Below are positions 9,617-21,047 of a stretch of DNA of 64,000 nucleotides, piece by piece. Below the pieces are notes generated by a model. That model searched no databases and was not told the origin of the DNA. It was given only the letters and a program-made list of their open reading frames with translations. This DNA comes from Petrolisthes cinctipes. Taxonomy: Eukaryota > Arthropoda > Malacostraca > Decapoda > Porcellanidae. The stretch is from positions 622,501-686,500 of the forward strand of contig JAWQEG010000135.1 of assembly GCA_033782935.1 (NCBI GenBank). The letters are read 5' to 3'. Both the position numbers and the translations under genes were made by a program. Positions within the stretch are counted from its first letter, which is position 1; every line of letters starts with the position of its first letter.

Positions 9617-10439
9617 TTAAGGGAGAAGATCTCAACTTTTCATAAGTGGTGACGTCATTTAATAGATTTAACATCTTTTCTTCGTAGTTAACTTTATCAA
9701 GTATCACAACTGAGTTGCTCTTGTCAGCTTTAGTTATGAAAATGGAGTTGTTTTTTCTTAAATTCTCCAAGGCCAAACGAAACCGCCTAGGAATGGAATC
9801 ATAGGAGTTAAAATTATCCAAAAGGCCATTAATTATAAAACCATTAAGGCACGGGAAATTATGCCTTCCATTAAATACAGACGCAACAAAATCTAGGGCA
9901 ATATTTCTACCAGGTTTTAGAGCAAAAGAAAAACCCAGTAGCAACACTTGATTTTCAATTTCCGATAGCACATAGGACGACAAATTCACCACTGAGCCCA
10001 TAACACCACAGTTGTTCCACTCACTGGCACTGCACAATTCGCTGATGACTCTGTTGTGTCTAATCCTGGTCTTGTTCACTTCATGGTTACACTTGTTACT
10101 GGCTGTCTGAAGTACGGATTCCAACAAATCATCATGAAGGTGTCCTTTAAGAAGTCGTATGTTACGTCGAAGAAGCCAATACGACTCATCAACTTCTCGT
10201 TTTATGCAGGCAATACGCTCAAGTAGAGTGGCATGTGCAACATCAGGAAACGGTGTAGTCTTCCATCTAAAGAACGGCAAGAAAGACTTAGGGATGACTT
10301 GTTCATGGAGGAATTTCAGTTGAAGCTTCTTTTTCTTGACTGCCGTTAAACACTTCTCGTAACGTCGGAAGCAGGAGGTCAGGAACGGGAAAGTCAGCAG
10401 GAAGAAGGAGAAGAGGTGGTGTCTGATCGTGGGATCCAT
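9564..10439 (-). CDS. ORF-A of U4: PLE N-terminal region with RT1 block, intact
   Basis: 291 codons from an ATG at 10437-10439 in a good animal context (A at -3, G at +4). An upstream in-frame TAG leaves no earlier ATG, so this start is preferred over the GTG six codons before it. Features: a Lys-rich stretch (residues 35-38) in a basic helical N-terminal region, the PLE block VNLSSYVLSEIE (151-162) followed by LGFSFAL (168-174), and the RT1 block KADKSNSVVILD (237-248) with LLNDVTTYEKL (259-269). After Lys276 the reading leaves the RT frame and ends 15 codons later. In known PLEs this region is continuous with the RT core, so I read ORF-A as the first third of a split polyprotein of about 760-800 residues. 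Confidence 0.85.
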   Translation of the reverse strand: MDPTIRHHLFSFFLLTFPFLTSCFRRYEKCLTAVKKKKLQLKFLHEQVIPKSFLPFFRWKTTPFPDVAHATLLERIACIKREVDESYWLLRRNIRLLKGHLHDDLLESVLQTASNKCNHEVNKTRIRHNRVISELCSASEWNNCGVMGSVVNLSSYVLSEIENQVLLLGFSFALKPGRNIALDFVASVFNGRHNFPCLNGFIINGLLDNFNSYDSIPRRFRLALENLRKNNSIFITKADKSNSVVILDKVNYEEKMLNLLNDVTTYEKLRSSPLIKASVHPVQPYCERTTQ

Positions 10440-10515
10440 AATGAAGTGGTAATTCACAATGACGTGAAGAGCAGCATGCTAAGAAAAACCCACTTTTTAT
10501 AGACAAAAAGCATTT

Positions 10516-10561
10516 AATATGGACGTTTCGGAGGCAACTACCTCCCTTTTCAGCAGTACAG
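10516..10561 (-). ncRNA. Hammerhead-like fold with core change, U4
   Basis: CUGAAGA reads CUGAAAA, altering core position G8 in the preferred alignment. All of U4-U11 share this. Confidence 0.38.
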
Positions 10562-10679
10562 AGTTGAATGAAACATGAAAGGAAAATAAGTAGTGACAGG
10601 GGGAGGGAGGGACAAGGTGTGTTCTGATGAAAGACAGACCACACCTCACCTCACCCAACCGACCTGAGCTGGCCATCCC

Positions 10680-12203
10680 TCAGGGATCCGACCCCACATC
10701 TGGGAGGGATTTGACCACTAGTGCTCTCATTAATGGATCTAGTTTGAGCATACCTTCATATAAGTTAAAGTTTTTATAGTGCTGTATACATACTGATTCT
10801 AATATTCTACGCTTCTTGAAATTGTTGCACTTAATTATCATTTTACCAGAATTCCAATCAATACAGTGGTTGTTGTCATATACATGGACAAAGTTAGCAT
10901 TATTTGTGTTACAATTCGTCATATCTCGTTTATGTTCTTTCATTCTAACATCTAAAGATCTCCCAGTTTCACCTATATAAACTAAGTCACAGTCTCTGCA
11001 AGGAATTTTGTATACTCGTGCTTGGGGCTGAACAGTGGCATTATTTCTTACAAGAGTAGTTTTGATACTAGAAGTATATTTGAAGGATATGTTCACATCA
11101 AGTTTTCTGCTAACTGACTGAATTTTTTCCAGACTTTTTACATAAGGAAGACATAAATAAGGTTTCTTTTCGGACTGACATTTAGGAACATAGAAGGTTT
11201 TCCTAGCCTTATAATAAGCTTTTCTGATAAACTAATCAGGATATTTCAAGTTACGGAATATAATCCAATTTTTTTTTTCTACCTTTAAATTTTTTGGGCT
11301 ACAAATTCTTAATGCTCTGAGAAACAAGGTAGATATCACAGACATTTTGATAGAATCATTATGATAAGAGAAACAATGAATGTACATATCACAATGAGTG
11401 TGTTTCCTATAGACAGTGAAAGTAGGGAAGTCATTAATTTTAGTAACCAAAACATCAAGGAAGGGTAGGGACCCATCAATTTCCCATTCCATTTTGAAAT
11501 TGATAGATGGAACCAAGTCATTTAATTTGCAAAAGAAATCTTCAAAATTATTGAGACTGTTGGGCCAAAAGGAGAAAATGTCATCTACATACCTATGCCA
11601 TATTAGATTTGGGGGTGCAATGTTGGATAATAACTCAGTTTCAAAAAATTCCATATACAAATTACTAAGGATGGGGGATAACGGCGACCCCATAGCATTG
11701 CCAAAACGCTGAATGAAGAATTTATCATTAAAAGAAAAAGCATTGGATGAAACACAAAGATTAATTAATTCAAGGAAGGAAGATATTGGCATACCCAAAT
11801 CTAAATCATAGTCTGGCATTTTCCTACTTAGAAATTATAATACATCGTTAAGGGGCACTTTAGTGAAGAGTGAATCTACATCAAAACTTACCATTTTTCC
11901 ATTAGTTAGGTTTAGAGACTTAATTTTATCAATAAAATGTGAGGAATTTTTAATGTGTGAACTTGAGATGCATCCCACTAATGGTGATAATTTATTGGCT
12001 AAGAATGTTGATAATTTGTAGCTAAATGATCCACAGTACGAAACAATGGGGCGAAGAGGAACACCATTCTTATGTGTTTTGGGTAGACCATATATGTGTG
12101 AAAGTTTAGGGTTGACTTGCATGGACTGTTTGGCATCGATGTTGGGCACATTATTGAGTAGTTCTTTCACAGTACGGTTGAACCGGGTGGACAGACGCTT
12201 TAA
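10680..12203 (-). pseudogene. ORF-B of U5, two nonsense codons
   Basis: TAA at 11835-11837 follows motif A. TAG at 11232-11234 replaces the Trp after KYPD, between the RT and the endonuclease. A T-rich slip converts VENNKIW to VEKKNW in frame. The C-terminus is the longer form ending VGSDP. YVDD and VYIG are intact, and the linker reads PQARVY. Confidence 0.88.
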
Positions 12204-13026
12204 TTAAGGGAGAAGATCTCAACTTTTCATAAGTGGTGACGTCATTTAATAGATTTAACATCTTTTCTTCGTAGTTAACTTTATCAAGTATCACAACTGA
12301 GTTGCTCTTGTCAGCTTTAGTTATGAAAATGGAGTTGTTTTTTCTTAAATTCTCCAAGGCCAAACGAAACCGCCTAGGAATGGAATCATAGGAGTTAAAA
12401 TGATCCAAAAGGCCATTAATTATAAAACCATTAAGGCACGGGAAATTATGCCTTCCATTAAATACAGACGCAACAAAATCTAGGGCAATATTTCTACCAG
12501 GTTTTAGAGCAAAAGAAAAACCCAGTAGCAACACTTGATTTTCAATTTCCGATAGCACATAGGACGACAAATTCACCACTGAGCCCATAACACCACAGTT
12601 GTTCCACTCACTGGCACTGCACAATTCGCTGATGACTCTGTTGTGTCTAATCCTGGTCTTGTTCACTTCATGGTTACACTTGTTACTGGCTGTCTGAAGT
12701 ACGGATTCCAACAAATCATCATGAAGGTGTCCTTTAAGAAGTCGTATGTTACGTCGAAGAAGCCAATACGACTCATCAACTTCTCGTTTTATGCAGGCAA
12801 TACGCTCAAGTAGAGTGGCATGTGCAACATCAGGAAACGGTGTAGTCTTCCATCTAAAGAACGGCAAGAAAGACTTAGGGATGACTTGTTCATGGAGGAA
12901 TTTCAGTTGAAGCTTCTTTTTCTTGACTGCCGTTAAACACTTCTCGTAACGTCGGAAGCAGGAGGTCAGGAACGGGAAAGTCAGCAGGAAGAAGGAGAAG
13001 AGGTGGTGTCTGATCGTGGGATCCAT
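12151..13026 (-). CDS. ORF-A of U5, intact
   Basis: 291 codons from the ATG at 13024-13026. It differs from U4 by His in place of Asn in GLLDHFNS. Confidence 0.8.
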   Translation of the reverse strand: MDPTIRHHLFSFFLLTFPFLTSCFRRYEKCLTAVKKKKLQLKFLHEQVIPKSFLPFFRWKTTPFPDVAHATLLERIACIKREVDESYWLLRRNIRLLKGHLHDDLLESVLQTASNKCNHEVNKTRIRHNRVISELCSASEWNNCGVMGSVVNLSSYVLSEIENQVLLLGFSFALKPGRNIALDFVASVFNGRHNFPCLNGFIINGLLDHFNSYDSIPRRFRLALENLRKNNSIFITKADKSNSVVILDKVNYEEKMLNLLNDVTTYEKLRSSPLIKASVHPVQPYCERTTQ

Positions 13027-13102
13027 AATGAAGTGGTAATTCACAATGACGTGAAGAGCAGCATGCTAAGAAAAACCCACTTTTTATAGACAAAAAGCAT
13101 TT

Positions 13103-13148
13103 AATATGGACGTTTCGGAGGCAACTACCTCCCTTTTCAGCAGTACAG
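13103..13148 (-). ncRNA. Hammerhead-like fold with core change, U5
   Basis: CUGAAAA core variant; stem II and GUC are unchanged. Confidence 0.38.
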
Positions 13149-13266
13149 AGTTGAATGAAACATGAAAGGAAAATAAGTAGTGACAGGGGGAGGGAGGGAC
13201 AAGGTGTGTTCTGATGAAAGACAGACCACACCTCACCTCACCCAACCGACCTGAGCTGGCCATCCC

Positions 13267-14790
13267 TCAGGGATCCGACCCCACATCTGGGAGGGATTTG
13301 ACCACTAGTGCTCTCATTAATGGATCTAGTTTGAGCATACCTTCATATAAGTTAAAGTTTTTATAGTGCTGTATACATACTGATTCTAATATTCTACGCT
13401 TCTTGAAATTGTTGCACTTAATTATCATTTTACCAGAATTCCAATCAATACAGTGGTTGTTGTCATATACATGGACAAAGTTAGCATTATTTGTGTTACA
13501 ATTCGTCATATCTCGTTTATGTTCTTTCATTCTAACATCTAAAGATCTCCCAGTTTCACCTATATAAACTAAGTCACAGTCTCTGCAAGGAATTTTGTAT
13601 ACTCGTGCTTGGGGCTGAACAGTGGCATTATTTCTTACAAGAGTAGTTTTGATACTAGAAGTATATTTGAAGGATATGTTCACATCAAGTTTTCTGCTAA
13701 CTGACTGAATTTTTTCCAGACTTTTTACATAAGGAAGACATAAATAAGGTTTCTTTTCGGACTGACATTTAGGAACATAGAAGGTTTTCCTAGCCTTATA
13801 ATAAGCTTTTCTGATAAACTAATCAGGATATTTCAAGTTACGGAATATAATCCAATTTTTTTTTTCTACCTTTAAATTTTTTGGGCTACAAATTCTTAAT
13901 GCTCTGAGAAACAAGGTAGATATCACAGACATTTTGATAGAATCATTATGATAAGAGAAACAATGAATGTACATATCACAATGAGTGTGTTTCCTATAGA
14001 CAGTGAAAGTAGGGAAGTCATTAATTTTAGTAACCAAAACATCAAGGAAGGGTAGGGACCCATCAATTTCCCATTCCATTTTGAAATTGATAGATGGAAC
14101 CAAGTCATTTAATTTGCAAAAGAAATCTTCAAAATTATTGAGACTGTTGGGCCAAAAGGAGAAAATGTCATCTACATACCTATGCCATATTAGATTTGGG
14201 GGTGCAATGTTGGATAATAACTCAGTTTCAAAAAATTCCATATACAAATTACTAAGGATGGGGGATAACGGCGACCCCATAGCATTGCCAAAACGCTGAA
14301 TGAAGAATTTATCATTAAAAGAAAAAGCATTGGATGAAACACAAAGATTAATTAATTCAAGGAAGGAAGATATTGGCATACCCAAATCTAAATCATAGTC
14401 TGGCATTTTCCTACTTAGAAATTATAATACATCGTTAAGGGGCACTTTAGTGAAGAGTGAATCTACATCAAAACTTACCATTTTTCCATTAGTCAGGTTT
14501 AGAGACTTAATTTTATCAATAAAATGTGAGGAATTTTTAATGTGTGAACTTGAGATGCATCCCACTAATGGTGATAATTTATTGGCTAAGAATTTTGATA
14601 ATTTGTAGCTAAATGATCCACAGTACGAAACAATGGGGCGAAGAGGAACACCATTCTTATGTGTTTTGGGTAGACTATATATGTGTGGAAGTTTAGGGTT
14701 GACTTGCATGAACTGTTTGGCATCGATGTTGGGCACATTATTGAGTAGTTCTTTCACAGTACGGTTGAACCGGGTGGACAGACGCTTTAA
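13267..14790 (-). pseudogene. ORF-B of U6, two nonsense codons
   Basis: Same pair of stops as U5, at 14422-14424 (after motif A) and 13819-13821 (Trp to TAG). Confidence 0.88.
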
Positions 14791-15613
14791 TTAAGGGAGA
14801 AAATCTCAACTTTTCATAAGTGGTGACGTCATTTAATAGATTTAACATCTTTTCTTCGTAGTTAACTTTATCAAGTATCACAACTGAGTTGCTCTTGTCA
14901 GCTTTAGTTATGAAAATGGAGTTGTTTTTTCTTAAATTCTCCAAGGCCAAACGAAACCGCCTAGGAATGGAATCATAGGAGTTAAAATGATCCAAAAGGC
15001 CATTAATTATAAAACCATTAAGGCACGGGAAATTATGCCTTCCATTAAATACAGACGCAACAAAATCTAGGGCAATATTTCTACAAGGTTTTAGAGCAAA
15101 AGAAAAACCCAGTAGCAACACTTGATTTTCAATTTCCGATAGCACATAGGACGACAAATTCACCACTGAGCCCATAACACCACAGTTGTTCCACTCACTG
15201 GCACTGAACAATTCGCTGATGACTCTGTTGTGTCTAATCCTGGTCTTGTTCACTTCATGGTTACACTTGTTACTGGCTGTCTGAAGTACGGATTCCAACA
15301 AATCATCATGAAGGTGTCCTTTAAGAAGTCGTATGTTACGTCGAAGAAGCCAATACGACTCATCAACTTCTCGTTTTATGCAGGCAATACGCTCAAGTAG
15401 AGTGGCATGTGCAACATCAGGAAACGGTGTAGTCTTCCATCTAAAGAACGGCAAGAAAGACTTAGGGATGACTTGTTCATGGAGGAATTTCAGTTGAAGC
15501 TTCTTTTTCTTGACTGCCGTTAAACACTTCTCGTAACGTCGGAAGCAGGAGGTCAGGAACGGGAAAGTCAGCAGGAAGAAGGAGAAGAGGTGGTGTCTGA
15601 TCGTGGGATCCAT
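14738..15613 (-). CDS. ORF-A of U6, intact
   Basis: 291 codons from the ATG at 15611-15613. Private changes are Phe in SELFSAS and Cys in LKPCRN. RT1 ends YEKLRFSP, as in U7, U8 and U10. Confidence 0.8.
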   Translation of the reverse strand: MDPTIRHHLFSFFLLTFPFLTSCFRRYEKCLTAVKKKKLQLKFLHEQVIPKSFLPFFRWKTTPFPDVAHATLLERIACIKREVDESYWLLRRNIRLLKGHLHDDLLESVLQTASNKCNHEVNKTRIRHNRVISELFSASEWNNCGVMGSVVNLSSYVLSEIENQVLLLGFSFALKPCRNIALDFVASVFNGRHNFPCLNGFIINGLLDHFNSYDSIPRRFRLALENLRKNNSIFITKADKSNSVVILDKVNYEEKMLNLLNDVTTYEKLRFSPLIKASVHPVQPYCERTTQ

Positions 15614-15689
15614 AATGAAGTGGTAATTCACAATGACGTGAAGAGCAGCATGCTAAGAAAAACCCACTTTTTATAGACAAAAAGCATTT

Positions 15690-15735
15690 AATATGGACGT
15701 TTCGGAGGCAACTACCTCCCTTTTCAGCAGTACAG
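15690..15735 (-). ncRNA. Hammerhead-like fold with core change, U6
   Basis: CUGAAAA core variant. Confidence 0.38.
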
Positions 15736-15853
15736 AGTTGAATGAAACATGAAAGGAAAATAAGTAGTGACAGGGGGAGGGAGGGACAAGGTGTGTTCTG
15801 ATGAAAGACAGACCACACCTCACCTCACCCAACCGACCTGAGCTGGCCATCCC

Positions 15854-17377
15854 TCAGGGATCCGACCCCACATCTGGGAGGGATTTGACCACTAGTGCTC
15901 TCATTAATGGATCTAGTTTGAGCATACCTTCATATAAGTTAAAGTTTTTATAGTGCTGTATACATACTGATTCTAATATTCTACGCTTCTTGAAATTGTT
16001 GCACTTAATTATCATTTTACCAGAATTCCAATCAATACAGTGGTTGTTGTCATATACATGGACAAAGTTAGCATTATTTGTGTTACAATTCGTCATATCT
16101 CGTTTATGTTCTTTCATTCTAACATCTAAAGATCTCCCAGTTTCACCTATATAAACTAAGTCACAGTCTCTGCAAGGAATTTTGTATACTCGTGCTTGGG
16201 GCTGAACAGTGGCATTATTTCTTACAAGAGTAGTTTTGATACTAGAAGTATATTTGAAGGATATGTTCACATCAAGTTTTCTGCTAACTGACTGAATTTT
16301 TTCCAGACTTTTTACATAAGGAAGACATAAATAAGGTTTCTTTTCGGACTGACATTTAGGAACATAGAAGGTTTTCCTAGCCTTATAATAAGCTTTTCTG
16401 ATAAACTAATCAGGATATTTCAAGTTACGGAATATAATCCAATTTTTTTTTTCTACCTTTAAATTTTTTGGGCTACAAATTCTTAATGCTCTGAGAAACA
16501 AGGTAGATATCACAGACATTTTGATAGAATCATTATGATAAGAGAAACAATGAATGTACATATCACAATGAGTGTGTTTCCTATAGACAGTGAAAGTAGG
16601 GAAGTCATTAATTTTAGTAACCAAAACATCAAGGAAGGGTAGGGACCCATCAATTTCCCATTCCATTTTGAAATTGATAGATGGAACCAAGTCATTTAAT
16701 TTGCAAAAGAAATCTTCAAAATTATTGAGACTGTTGGGCCAAAAGGAGAAAATGTCATCTACATACCTATGCCATATTAGATTTGGGGGTGCAAGGTTGG
16801 ATAATAACTCAGTTTCAAAAAATTCCATATACAAATTACTAAGGATGGGGGATAACGGCGACCCCATAGCATTGCCAAAACGCTGAATGAAGAATTTATC
16901 ATTAAAAGAAAAAGCATTGGATGAAACACAAAGATTAATTAATTCAAGGAAGGAAGATATTGGCATACCCAAATCTAAATCATAGTCTGGCATTTTCCTA
17001 CTTAGAAATTATAATACATCGTTAAGGGGCACTTTAGTGAAGAGTGAATCTACATCAAAACTTACCATTTTTCCATTAGTTAGGTTTAGAGACTTAATTT
17101 TATCAATAAAATGTGAGGAATTTTTAATGTGTGAACTTGAGATGCATCCCACTAATGGTGATAATTTATTGGCTAAGAATGTTGATAATTTGTAGCTAAA
17201 TGATCCACAGTACGAAACAATGGGGCGAAGAGGAACACCATTCTTATGTGTTTTGGGTAGACTATATATGTGTGGAAGTTTAGGGTTGACTTGCATGAAC
17301 TGTTTGGCATCGATGTTGGGCACATTATTGAGTAGTTCTTTCACAGTACGGTTGAACCGGGTGGACAGACGCTTTAA
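15854..17377 (-). pseudogene. ORF-B of U7, two nonsense codons
   Basis: Stops at 17009-17011 and 16406-16408, as in U5. Ile to Leu in LLSNLAPP distinguishes it from U5 and U6. Confidence 0.88.
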
Positions 17378-18200
17378 TTAAGGGAGAAAATCTCAACTTT
17401 TCATAAGTGGTGACGTCATTTAATAGATTTAACATCTTTTCTTCGTAGTTAACTTTATCAAGTATCACAACTGAGTTGCTCTTGTCAGCTTTAGTTATGA
17501 AAATGGAGTTGTTTTTTCTTAAATTCTCCAAGGCCAAACGAAACCGCCTAGGAATGGAATCATAGGAGTTAAAATGATCCAAAAGGCCATTAATTATAAA
17601 ACCATTAAGGCACGGGAAATTATGCCTTCCATTAAATACAGACGCAACAAAATCTAGGGCAATATTTCTACCAGGTTTTAGAGCAAAAGAAAAACCCAGT
17701 AGCAGCACTTGATTTTCAATTTCCGATAGCACATAGGACGACAAATTCACCACTGAGCCCATAACACCACAGTTGTTCCACTCACTGGCACTGCACAATT
17801 CGCTGATGACTCTGTTGTGTCTAATCCTGGTCTTGTTCACTTCATGGTTTCACTTGTTACTGGCTGTCTGAAGTACGGATTCAAACAAATCATCATGAAG
17901 GTGTCCTTTGAGAAGTCGTATGTTACGTCGAAGAAGCCAATACGACTCATCAACTTCTCGTTTTATGCAGGCAATACGCTCAAGTAGAGTGGCATGTGCA
18001 ACATCAGGAAACGGTGTAGTCTTCCATCTAAAGAACGGCAAGAAAGACTTAGGGATGACTTGTTCATGGAGGAATTTCAGTTGAAGCTTCTTTTTCTTGA
18101 CTGCCGTTAAACACTTCTCGTAACGTCGGAAGCAGGAGGTCAGGAACGGGAAAGTCAGGAGGAAGAAGGAGAAGAGGTGGTGTCTGATCGTGGGATCCAT
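17325..18200 (-). pseudogene. ORF-A of U7, nonsense at Cys117
   Basis: The ATG is at 18198-18200. TGT to TGA at 17850-17852 truncates the frame after TASNK. U8 shares the change. Confidence 0.85.
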
Positions 18201-18276
18201 AATGAAGTGGTAATTCACAATGACGTGAAGAGCAGCATGTTAAGAAAAACCCACTTTTTATAGACAAAAAGCATTT

Positions 18277-18322
18277 AATATGGACGTTTCGGAGGCAACT
18301 ACCTCCCTTTTCAGCAGTACAG
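18277..18322 (-). ncRNA. Hammerhead-like fold with core change, U7
   Basis: CUGAAAA core variant. Confidence 0.38.
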
Positions 18323-18450
18323 AGTTGAATGAAACATGAAAGGAAAATAAGTAGTGACAGGGGGAGGGAGGGACAAGGTGTGTTCTGATGAAAGACAGAC
18401 CACACCTCACCTCACCTCACGTCACCCAACCGACCTGAGCTGGCCATCCC

Positions 18451-19974
18451 TCAGGGATCCGACCCCACATCTGGGAGGGATTTGACCACTAGTGCTCTCA
18501 TTAATGGATCTAGTTTGAGCATACCTTCATATAAGTTAAAGTTTTTATAGTGCTGTATACATACTGATTCTAATATTCTACGCTTCTTGAAATTGTTGCA
18601 CTTAATTATCATTTTACCAGAATTCCAATCAATACAGTGGTTGTTGTCATATACATGGACAAAGTTAGCATTATTTGTGTTACAATTCGTCATATCTCGT
18701 TTATGTTCTTTCATTCTAACATCTAAAGATCTCCCAGTTTCACCTATATAAACTAAGTCACAGTCTCTGCAAGGAATTTTGTATACTCGTGCTTGGGGCT
18801 GAACAGTGGCATTATTTCTTACAAGAGTAGTTTTGATACTAGAAGTATATTTGAAGGATATGTTCACATCAAGTTTTCTGCTAACTGACTGAATTTTTTC
18901 CAGACTTTTTACATAAGGAAGACATAAATAAGGTTTCTTTTCGGACTGACATTTAGGAACATAGAAGGTTTTCCTAGCCTTATAATAAGCTTTTCTGATA
19001 AACTAATCAGGATATTTCAAGTTACGGAATATAATCCAATTTTTTTTTTCTACCTTTAAATTTTTTGGGCTACAAATTCTTAATGCTCTGAGAAACAAGG
19101 TAGATATGACAGACATTTTGATAGAATCATTATGATAAGAGAAACAATGAATGTACATATCACAATGAGTGTGTTTCCTATAGACAGTGAAAGTAGGGAA
19201 GTCATTAATTTTAGTAACCAAAACATCAAGGAAGGGTAGGGACCCATCAATTTCCCATTCCATTTTGAAATTGATAGATGGAACCAAGTCATTTAATTTG
19301 CAAAAGAAATCTTCAAAATTATTGAGACTGTTGGGCCAAAAGGAGAAAATGTCATCTACATACCTATGCCATATTAGATTTGGGGGTGCAATGTTGGATA
19401 ATAACTCAGTTTCAAAAAATTCCATATACAAATTACTAAGGATGGGGGATAACGGCGACCCCATAGCATTGCCAAAACGCTGAATGAAGAATTTATCATT
19501 AAAAGAAAAAGCATTGGATGAAACACAAAGATTAATTAATTCAAGGAAGGAAGATATTGGCATACCCAAATCTAAATCATAGTCTGGCATTTTCCTACTT
19601 AGAAATTATAATACATCGTTAAGGGGCACTTTAGTGAAGAGTGAATCTACATCAAAACTTACCATTTTTCCATTAGTTAGGTTTAGAGACTTAATTTTAT
19701 CAATAAAATGTGAGGAATTTTTAATGTGTGAACTTGAGATGCATCCCACTAATGGTGATAATTTATTGGCTAAGAATGTTGATAATTTGTAGCTAAATGA
19801 TCCACAGTACGAAACAATGGGGCGAAGAGGAACACCATTCTTATGTGTTTTGGGTAGACTATATATGTGTGGAAGTTTAGGGTTGACTTGCATGAACTGT
19901 TTGGCATCGATGTTGGGCACATTATTGAGTAGTTCTTTCACAGTACGGTTGAACCGGGTGGACAGACGCTTTAA
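18451..19974 (-). pseudogene. ORF-B of U8, two nonsense codons
   Basis: Stops at 19606-19608 and 19003-19005. RT and GIY-YIG motifs are otherwise preserved. Confidence 0.88.
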
Positions 19975-20797
19975 TTAAGGGAGAAAATCTCAACTTTTCA
20001 TAAGTGGTGACGTCATTTAATAGATTTAACATCTTTTCTTCGTAGTTAACTTTATCAAGTATCACAACTGAGTTGCTCTTGTCAGCTTTAGTTATGAAAA
20101 TGGAGTTGTTTTTTCTTAAATTCTCCAAGGCCAAACGAAACCGCCTAGGAATGGAATCATAGGAGTTAAAATGATCCAAAAGGCCATTAATTATAAAACC
20201 ATTAAGGCACGGGAAATTATGCCTTCCATTAAATACAGACGCAACAAAATCTAGGGCAATATTTCTACCAGGTTTTAGAGCAAAAGAAAAACCCAGTAGC
20301 AGCACTTGATTTTCAATTTCCGATAGCACATAGGACGACAAATTCACCACTGAGCCCATAACACCACAGTTGTTCCACTCACTGGCACTGCACAATTCGC
20401 TGATGACTCTGTTGTGTCTAATCCTGGTCTTGTTCACTTCATGGTTTCACTTGTTACTGGCTGTCTGAAGTACGGATTCAAACAAATCATCATGAAGGTG
20501 TCCTTTGAGAAGTCGTATGTTACGTCGAAGAAGCCAATACGACTCATCAACTTCTCGTTTTATGCAGGCAATACGCTCAAGTAGAGTGGCACGGGCAACA
20601 TCAGGAAACGGTGTAGTCTTCCATCTAAAGAACGGCAAGAAAGACTTAGGGATGACTTGTTCATGGAGGAATTTCAGTTGAAGCTTCTTTTTCTTGACTG
20701 CCGTTAAACACTTCTCGTAACGTCGGAAGCAGGAGGTCAGGAACGGGAAAGTCAGGAGGAAGAAGGAGAAGAGGTGGTGTCTGATCGTGGGATCCAT
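19922..20797 (-). pseudogene. ORF-A of U8, nonsense at Cys117
   Basis: The ATG is at 20795-20797 and TGA at 20447-20449, as in U7. It reads VARATLL where U7 reads VAHATLL. Confidence 0.85.
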
Positions 20798-20873
20798 AAT
20801 GAAGTGGTAATTCACAATGACGTGAAGAGCAGCATGTTAAGAAAAACCCACTTTTTATAGACAAAAAGCATTT

Positions 20874-20919
20874 AATATGGACGTTTCGGAGGCAACTACC
20901 TCCCTTTTCAGCAGTACAG
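20874..20919 (-). ncRNA. Hammerhead-like fold with core change, U8
   Basis: CUGAAAA core variant. Confidence 0.38.
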
Positions 20920-21047
20920 AGTTGAATGAAACATGAAAGGAAAATAAGTAGTGACAGGGGGAGGGAGGGACAAGGTGTGTTCTGATGAAAGACAGACCAC
21001 ACCTCACCTCACCTCACGTCACCCAACCGACCTGAGCTGGCCATCCC

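Larger units (their letters stand above)
8068..10659 (-). mobile_element. PLE unit U4 (A/B mosaic)
   Basis: 2592 bp. The 3' half (endonuclease and RT core) is A-type. The middle and 5' half are B-type: nonsense codon after motif A, KQSMQ, AAGCG at the frame break and the altered ribozyme core. Junction with U5 has CTCAC x2. Confidence 0.93.
10660..13246 (-). mobile_element. PLE unit U5 (subfamily B)
   Basis: 2587 bp; junction with U6 has CTCAC x2. The unit is nearly identical to U6. ORF-A is open and ORF-B has two shared nonsense codons. Confidence 0.94.
13247..15833 (-). mobile_element. PLE unit U6 (subfamily B)
   Basis: 2587 bp; junction with U7 has CTCAC x2. Close to U5 and U7, and marks the switch from KQSMQ to KQFMQ and IYSLPK. 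Confidence 0.94.
15834..18430 (-). mobile_element. PLE unit U7 (subfamily B)
   Basis: 2597 bp. The extra 10 bp are two added pentamers at the U8 junction (x4, the last copy reading GTCAC). Confidence 0.94.
18431..21027 (-). mobile_element. PLE unit U8 (subfamily B)
   Basis: 2597 bp; CTCAC x4 at the U9 junction with the same GTCAC variant as U7/U8. U7 and U8 look like products of one recent duplication. Confidence 0.94.

Noticed and set aside
12890..13231. Minus-strand 111-113 codon ORF over the ribozyme region and the ORF-A start
   Set aside because: It overlaps the hammerhead-like fold and the start of ORF-A in another frame, shows no domain and depends on the pentamer count. Probably non-coding.
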